52,357 nt of DNA from Lewinellaceae bacterium (GTDB taxonomy: Bacteria > Bacteroidota > Bacteroidia > Chitinophagales > Saprospiraceae): the NCBI GenBank assembly GCA_016708875.1, contig JADJFA010000025.1, positions 1-52,357 on the forward strand, given 5' to 3'. Positions 51,626-52,357 of the stretch are shown here, one piece after another. Under the pieces are notes generated by a model. That model was not told where the DNA came from. It was given only the letters and a program-made list of their open reading frames with translations, and ran no database searches. Made by a program: the position numbers and the translations under genes. Numbering within the stretch: the first letter of the stretch is position 1; every line of letters starts with the position of its first letter.

Positions 51626-52357
51626 CTAATTCAAACCCCATCCCCTTACCGCCTTCGCAGTTTGTCCAGTTCCTCGGTAGTCGTATACGTTTGGCGTAAC
51701 ACACACCGCTGACTTTCTCCCACTCGATGGCGACGGTGTGGATTTTGTGTTTTGTTGAAAAGGGTATCGGCGATTTTCCACCCGGCTTTTGCCTTCAAAG
51801 CAAAATTGCCGATGGCGCACTCCATTTTGGGTCTGGTGAAGTATAAACTTTGATACCCGGCACGTCCTGCACCAGCTCATCCAGTAATTTTTAAAAAATG
51901 CAGTCGCTCTTGCTTGCGTTTTGAGCCGATCATGTTAATACCGTCCAGCGAGTAACCGATGGCCATCTCGATCAGAAACTCCGGGTGCCGAGGTTCTCAG
52001 GCTTCCGGATATCAGGACTGTCCGGTTCAGGGCTGGAAAACGGTGACTACAGGCCAGCAATTTTTCATGCGCACCCATCATGCCCCTGCCATAGGGCGCT
52101 GAGGGTGTGCAAACTCGTGCCCCAATAATCGCAGCCGAGATCAGGGATTTTATAGTCGAGCACAGCGAGAAGGGTATGCAGCATCCACCAAGACCTCTGC
52201 CCCTTGTTTGTGTGCCGTAAGATGCTTCTGGCTGGCAAGAAACACAAGCCGTTCCAGTTGATAGTATGGGTGATGCTGAACGATGCGGGTTTTGGAGGTA
52301 AACTTCCGGGTTGTAGGCATTGGTGAGGTACTCTTCATCGGTGGAAGGCAGGTTGAG
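51626..52357 (-). CDS. Class V aminotransferase (isopenicillin N epimerase/desulfurase-like), 5' truncated, frameshifted
   Basis: C-terminal two thirds of a PLP enzyme; the N-terminus lies beyond the window end. Corrected pieces: HKQGAEVLVDAAY (PLP Asp region, about 52165-52205), LDYKIPDLGCDYWGTSLHK with the PLP-binding Lys (near 52110), GMMYVREKLL-like, then IGYSLDGINMIGSKRKQERL, HFL and a C-terminal RVTPNVYTT-like segment to the stop near 51626. The order is that of fold-type I class V aminotransferases with a dDYWGTSLHKWL signature. The exact stop is uncertain because indels continue to the end. Confidence 0.75.

Overview
The window comes from a Bacteroidota chromosome, most likely a Saprospiraceae/Chitinophagales-type environmental bacterium; this is inference from the following. 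Many genes are preceded by the phylum-specific -7 box TAnnTTTG and few by a Shine-Dalgarno sequence. There is a SprB-type gliding adhesin with a CHU_C-like C-terminal domain, a T9SS sorting domain, secreted FKBP isomerases, CcmD-like and DUF4199/DUF6498-like membrane proteins, and secreted caspase/CHAT proteases.

Sequence quality shapes the annotation. At about 1-8.7 kb and 49.2-52.4 kb nearly every gene, including the essential rpsL, rpsG and fusA, is split across frames by single-base indels. The middle is clean except for homopolymer shortenings in nhaD and kynU. These breaks look like consensus errors near contig ends, so I annotate through them.

Layout. 1-1.5 kb: end of a SprB-like adhesin. 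1.6-5.2 kb: str operon rpsL-rpsG-fusA, closed by a terminator. 5.2-6.1 kb: IS200-like transposase between two copies of a palindromic REP module. 6.2-9.9 kb: atypical SDR, methylmalonyl-CoA epimerase, malic enzyme. 10-13 kb: recQ, tatD. 13.0-13.8 kb: a tRNA transcription unit in which four 68-bp tandem repeats, each carrying the 5' part of tRNA-Thr, precede intact tRNA-Thr(CGT) and tRNA-Pro(CGG). 13.9-25.7 kb: NlpC/P60 hydrolase, icd, a membrane protein, STAS protein, clpC, prfB with its programmed frameshift, two FKBP isomerases, nrnA, ndk and an orphan T9SS sorting domain. 25.9-29 kb: alanine dehydrogenase, a CcmD-like protein, glutamate dehydrogenase. 29.1-35.7 kb: secreted C14 caspase with DUF4384, a TPR-CHAT protease and a DUF6438 exported protein. 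35.8-49 kb: DUF4143 ATPase, small hypothetical proteins, fatty acid desaturase, sugar isomerase, two convergent cation antiporters, kynureninase, TlpA thioredoxin and an ABC-F protein. 49.2-52.4 kb (damaged): GH25 lysozyme, enoyl-CoA hydratase, a ParE/RelE-type toxin-antitoxin pair and a class V aminotransferase.

Most of the window is housekeeping: translation, carbon/nitrogen node dehydrogenases, nucleotide turnover and proteostasis. The unusual parts are the tRNA-derived tandem array, the caspase plus CHAT locus, the REP/transposase module, and the many intergenic inverted repeats, each built from its own short motif.
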